Origin: Geobacter sp. UBA698
GTDB lineage: Bacteria; Desulfobacterota; Desulfuromonadia; Geobacterales; Pseudopelobacteraceae
Length of the DNA: 6,374 bases
Reading direction: 5' to 3'
Assembly: GCA_002298925.1 (NCBI GenBank)
Contig: DBMM01000072.1
Span: 1 to 6,374 of the forward strand
The first letter of the stretch is position 1, and each line of letters starts with the position of its first letter. The position numbers and the translations under genes are program-made. The notes beneath the pieces were generated by a model that had not been told where the DNA came from, searched no databases, and was given only the letters and a program-made list of their open reading frames with translations. Below are positions 6,080 to 6,374 of the stretch, in pieces.

Positions 6080-6374
6080 GGCGATTGGGGCGTTTCTAAG
6101 ATTGAGAAGGTCACTGGACGGATACTCCATCCTCAGGGACCGGCGGCTGTGGTTGTTTCTGTCGGCCCTTTCGCTTAGTGGATACTGGCTGTGTTCCAGG
6201 CTGGCGTTCGCCATCTCACCATCCGTATCCCACAGGCTCTTCCTGCTGGAAAGATCCGGCAGGGTTCCCCGCAAAGGGGACTATGTAATCTTCAGCTTCG
6301 CCTCGCCGCTGTTAGAGAGCGGAAAACGACAACGGTTGATCAAACAGGTTGCCTGTGAACCCGGAGACACGCTG
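6057..6374 (+). CDS. S26-family conjugative signal peptidase (RP4 TraF / TrhF type), 5' part
   Basis: The frame runs open to the window end (106 codons seen). The protein has a basic N-terminus (MWKRSSRK...), one membrane helix (about 30-52), then SPSVSHRLFLL (54-64), PRKGDYVIFSF (71-81) and LIKQVACEPGDTL (94-106). These match the S26 peptidase pattern: S58 is the probable nucleophile, GDYVIF follows it, and K96 in IKQVACEPGD is the probable general base. RP4 TraF of this class processes and cyclises the pilin. Related peptidases (TrhF) lie in the traC-traW region of SXT and IncA/C elements. The likely role here is maturation of an exported T4SS component, perhaps the pilin; this is inference. 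ATG 6057 is the first start after an in-frame TGA at 6048-6050 and has GAGGA at 6049-6053. It should not be confused with F TraF, a different protein. Confidence 0.87.
   Translation, partial: MWKRSSRKAIGAFLRLRRSLDGYSILRDRRLWLFLSALSLSGYWLCSRLAFAISPSVSHRLFLLERSGRVPRKGDYVIFSFASPLLESGKRQRLIKQVACEPGDTL

Overview
The window holds part of an F-type (MPF_F) conjugative type IV secretion operon. Every gene is on the + strand and packed end to end, with no gene-free stretch longer than 39 bases. This implies a diderm (Gram-negative) host and a conjugative plasmid or integrative conjugative element. Base composition is moderately GC-rich and AGG is a common arginine codon. That would fit Desulfuromonadales-like bacteria or various Pseudomonadota, but the taxon cannot be settled from this window.

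Layout: 1-669, C-terminal part of the TraC (VirB4-family) ATPase; 614-3106, TraN, a long cysteine-rich outer-membrane mating-pair stabilisation protein; 3072-3695, TraW; 3682-4707, TraU; 4709-5737, an enlarged TrbC; 5777-6079, TrbI; 6057-6374, the start of an S26-family conjugative signal peptidase (RP4 TraF / TrhF type), cut by the window end. No rRNA, tRNA, IS element, CRISPR array, promoter or terminator was recognised, and both ends of the operon lie outside.

How the genes work together: TraC powers pilus assembly and secretion at the inner membrane. TrbI is a small inner-membrane pilus-assembly protein. TraW, TraU and TrbC are exported periplasmic assembly proteins typical of F-type systems. 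TraN sits in the outer membrane and stabilises contact with the recipient. The signal peptidase probably matures an exported component such as the pilin. Most genes overlap or nearly touch their neighbours, so translational coupling is likely.

Three things stand out. First, the order is traC-traN-traW-traU-trbC-trbI-peptidase. In F, traN follows trbC and trbI sits between traC and traW. Second, a 20-base sequence occurs at both the traC/traN and traN/traW junctions. Each copy carries the upstream stop codon at the same offset and encodes ILAISL in the downstream signal peptide. All three differences between the copies are synonymous in the downstream frame, which may be a trace of traN having been inserted between traC and traW. 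Third, TrbC carries a long N-terminal extension of lower GC than its conserved C-terminal domain. No wholly new system was found; the novelty is in arrangement and junction structure.
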